A DNA stretch of 64,000 nt from Hydractinia symbiolongicarpus (lineage: Eukaryota > Cnidaria > Hydrozoa > Anthoathecata > Hydractiniidae), in NCBI RefSeq assembly GCF_029227915.1, contig NC_079883.1:186001-250000 (forward strand), written 5' to 3'. The notes beneath the pieces are model-generated. The model saw nothing but the letters and a program-made list of their open reading frames with translations. It made no database searches and was not told the DNA's origin. Positions 61,901-64,000 of the stretch are shown one piece after another; the first letter of the stretch is position 1; every line of letters starts with the position of its first letter. Both the position numbers and the translations under genes were made by a program.

Positions 61901-62202
61901 TGCGTTTTAGTGGTGAAATATAATTTAAAATATCGTTCGGAAATGAGTTTACTCCCTGGGCATTTTCTTTGTATACTTTTGACTATACGGGCCAAGCACG
62001 GGATTTACGGGAAATCGCGGGTTTTCGTTTGCCGGCGATTAAACTTCTTTTATTTAGTGTCTCACCAAAAATGAAAACATTTTTGAAAACTGCAAGTCTC
62101 ATCCGTTTTAGTGGTGAAAAGATAATTTGAAAAATCGTTCTGGAAATGAGTTTACTCACAGGATACTTTCTTTGTATATACTCGATTATACGGGCCAAGC
62201 AC
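58958..62202 (+). repeat. 3245-bp 16-mer tandem duplication, copy 2
   Basis: Second copy of 55713-58957. At its right end CACGGGATTTACGGG is followed by ATTAAACTTCTTTTATT, whereas at the copy 1 to copy 2 junction it is followed by ATTAAACATTTTTATT; this locates the exchange within monomer positions 131-176. Confidence 0.92.
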
Positions 62203-64000
62203 GGGATTTACGGGAAATCGCGGGTTTTCGTTTGCCGGCGATTAAACTTCTTTTATTCAGCGTCTCATCAAAAATGAAAACATTTTTGAAAACTGCAAGT
62301 CTCGTGCGTTTTAGTGGTGAAAAGATAATATAAAAAATCGTTCTGGAAATGAGTTTACTCACAGGATACTTTCTTTGTATATACTCGACTATACGGGCCA
62401 AGCACAGGATTTACGGGAAATCGCAGGTTTTCGTTTGCCGGCGATTAAACTTCTTTTATTCTGCGTCTCATCAAAAATGAAAACATTTTTGAAAACTGCA
62501 AGTCTCATGCGTTTTAGTGGTGAAAAGATAATTTTAAAAATCGTTCTGGAAATGAGTTTACTCACAGGATACTTTCTTTGTATATACTCGACTATACGGG
62601 CCAAGCACAGGATTTACGGGAAATCGCAGGTTTTCGTTTGCCGGCGATTAAACTTCTTTTATTCCGCGTCTCATCAAAAATGAAAACATTTTTGAAAACT
62701 ACAAGTCTCATGCGTTTTAGTGGTGAAAAGATAATTTAAAAAATCGTTCTGGAAATGAGTTTACTCACAGGGTACTTTCTTTGTATATACTCGACTATAC
62801 GGGCAGAGCGCGGGATTTACGGGAAATCGTAGGTTTTCGTTTGCCGGATATTAAACTTCTTTTATTCAGCGTCTCATCAAAAATGAAAACACTTTTAAAA
62901 ACTACAAGTCTTATGCGTTTTAGTGGTGAAAAAATAATTTAAAAAATCGTTCTGGAAATGAGTTTACTCCCTGGGTATTTTCTTTTTATACTTTTGACTA
63001 TACGGGCCGAGTCCGGGATTTACGGGAAATCGCGGGTTTTCGTTTGCCGGATATTAAACTTCTTTTATTCAGCGTCTCATCAAAAATGGAAACACTTTTA
63101 AAAACTGCAAGTCTCATGCGTTTTAGTGGTGAAAAGATAATTTAAAAAATCGTTCTGAAAATGAGTTTACTCACAGGATACTTTCTTTGTATATACTCGA
63201 TTATACAGGCCAAGCACGGGATTTACGGGAAACCGCGGGTTTTCGTTTGCCGGCGATTAAACTTCTTTTATTCAGCGTCTCATCAAAAATGAAAACATTT
63301 TTGAAAACTACAAGTCTCATGCGTTTTAGTGGTGAAAAGATAATTTAAAAAATCGTTCTGGAAATGAGTTTACTCACAGGGTACTTTCTTTGTATATACT
63401 CGACTATACTGGCCAAGCACGGGATTTACGGGAAATCGCGGGTTTTCGTTTGCCGGAGATTAAACTTCTTTTATTCAGCGTCTCATCAAAAATGAAAACA
63501 TTTTTGAAAAACTACAAGTCTTATGCATTTTAGTGGTGAAAAAGTAATTTAAAAAAGCGTTCGGGAAATGAGTTTACTCACAGGGTACTTTCTTTGTATA
63601 CATTCGACTATACGGGCCGAATCCGGGATTTACGGGAAATCGCGGGTTTTCGTTTGCCGGCAATTAAACATCATTTATTCAGCGTCTCATCAAAAATGAA
63701 AACATTTTTGAAAACTACGAGTCTCATGCGTTTTAGTGGTGAAAAAATAATTTAAAAAATCGTTCGGGAAATGAGTTTACTCCCTGGGTATTTTCTTTGT
63801 ATACTTTTGACTATACGGGCCGAGACCGGGATTTACGGGAAATCGCGGGTTTTCGTTTGCCGGCGATTAAACTTCTTTTATTCCGCGTCTCATCAAAAAT
63901 GAAAACATTTTTGAAGACTACAAGTCTCATGCGTTTTAGTGGTGAAAAGATAATTTAAAAAATCGTTCTGGAAATGAGTTTACTCACAGGGTACTTTCTT
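62203..64000 (+). repeat. Right-end segment of non-duplicated diverged monomers
   Basis: About nine monomers without recent duplication. Several carry changes not seen elsewhere: GGCAGAGCGCGGG near 62803, TTGCCGGATATTAAAC near 62840 and 63045, ACACTTTTAAAAAC near 62888 and 63092, and ACATCATTTATTC near 63668. The monomer at 63492-63695 is 204 bp because of one extra A (TTGAAAAACTAC). The partial monomer at 63899-64000 is cut by the window edge, not by an array end. Confidence 0.85.

Larger units (their letters stand above)
1..64000 (+). repeat. 203-bp tandem satellite array filling the whole window
   Basis: The same 203-bp unit recurs without interruption from the first to the last base, always in the same orientation. 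Counting from monomer starts gives 315 complete monomers in 1-63898 and a partial one at the end. If no compensating indels are hidden, 297 are 203 bp, fourteen are 202 bp, two 201 bp, one 204 bp and one 173 bp; these sum exactly to 63898. Neighbouring monomers differ by scattered substitutions, and blocks of monomers recur in the same order, so the array has higher-order structure. No transposon, gene or unique sequence interrupts it and neither array edge is visible. From repeat biology in general the likely setting is centromeric or other constitutive heterochromatin of a eukaryote; that is inference. I do not recognise the family. Confidence 0.97.

Noticed and set aside
6582-62604. Recurrent minus-strand open frames of 71-81 codons (for example 6582-6797, 27051-27296, 56101-56316, 62389-62604)
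   Set aside because: They span about one monomer, nearly all start at TTG, and open only where the conserved TTTAAA is altered (TATAAA, TTTGAA or TTTTAA), which removes a stop. The unit is 203 bp, not a multiple of 3, so the frame shifts in each next monomer. Similar proteins in many places simply reflect the DNA repeat.
19727-62683. Recurrent plus-strand open frames of 64-102 codons (for example 19727-19921, 28049-28243, 62375-62683)
   Set aside because: Most begin at a TTG created by a CG to TG change in CGTTTGGGAAATG, and most end at the normal TTTAA stop of the same repeat. There is no conserved domain, ribosome binding site or codon bias. The 102-codon one at 62375 exists only because TTTAAA became TTTTAA.
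1-64000. CRISPR array
   Set aside because: The repeats are 203 bp and contiguous; there are no short repeats alternating with unique spacers and no cas genes.
1-64000. Ribosomal DNA spacer subrepeats, telomeric repeats or a tandem tRNA/5S cluster
   Set aside because: No rRNA or tRNA sequence and no telomere motif is seen. GTTCGAGAAAT slightly resembles a Pol III B box, but no A box or RNA-like fold accompanies it.
1-64000. Tandem promoters or origins from TATATA, TTTAAA and T-run motifs
   Set aside because: Such motifs recur because the monomer does. There is no gene to drive and no independent signal of initiation.
1-64000. Hidden protein-based or regulatory system between repeats
   Set aside because: The monomer count accounts for every base to 63898, leaving no room for non-repeat sequence. 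The interest of the window lies in the satellite architecture itself.

Overview
The whole 64 kb window is one head-to-tail satellite DNA array. I see no gene, RNA gene, transposon, CRISPR array or unique flanking sequence. The repeat unit is 203 bp, about 38% G+C (78 of 203 bases counted in one monomer), and every monomer I read lies in the same orientation. Taking the ATG of the motif ATGAAAACATTTTTG as monomer position 1, the window holds 315 complete monomers (1-63898) and the first 102 bp of a 316th. Long arrays with higher-order repeat (HOR) structure of this kind are known from eukaryotic centromeric, pericentromeric or knob heterochromatin. That setting is the best reading, but it is inferred from repeat architecture only. 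I do not recognise the family and cannot name the host lineage.

Each monomer is bipartite. An AT-rich part of about 150 bp carries phased A/T tracts and a perfect 9-bp-arm dyad that spans the monomer junction. A G+C-rich island of about 50 bp (positions 121-170) carries four CGGG blocks roughly one helical turn apart, a second dyad (131-153) and clustered CpGs.

Layout by related monomer types: 1-5248, mosaics of alternating A, B, C and O types; 5249-8090, 3-mer and 6-mer repeats; 8091-10729, a 4-mer ABAC repeat; 10730-13774, irregular; 13775-16819, another 4-mer/5-mer repeat; 16820-18443, irregular; 18444-25544, a 3-mer duplication followed by a near-perfect 3247-bp tandem duplication; 25545-50000, nested duplications with displacements of 1421, 2232, 5885, 1826, 812 and 3653 bp around a recurrent cassette with a 202-bp marker monomer; 50000-62202, units of 1218, 2435 and 3245 bp; 62203-64000, non-duplicated diverged monomers.

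All duplication displacements are whole numbers of monomers, corrected only by small indels that can be located. This is the signature of in-register unequal exchange or replication-based amplification. The many open frames of 60-100 codons are by-products of the repeat: 203 is not divisible by 3, nearly all start at TTG, and they open or close by single substitutions. I annotate none of them as a gene. Duplication boundaries below are approximate to about 20-60 bp unless they are monomer starts.
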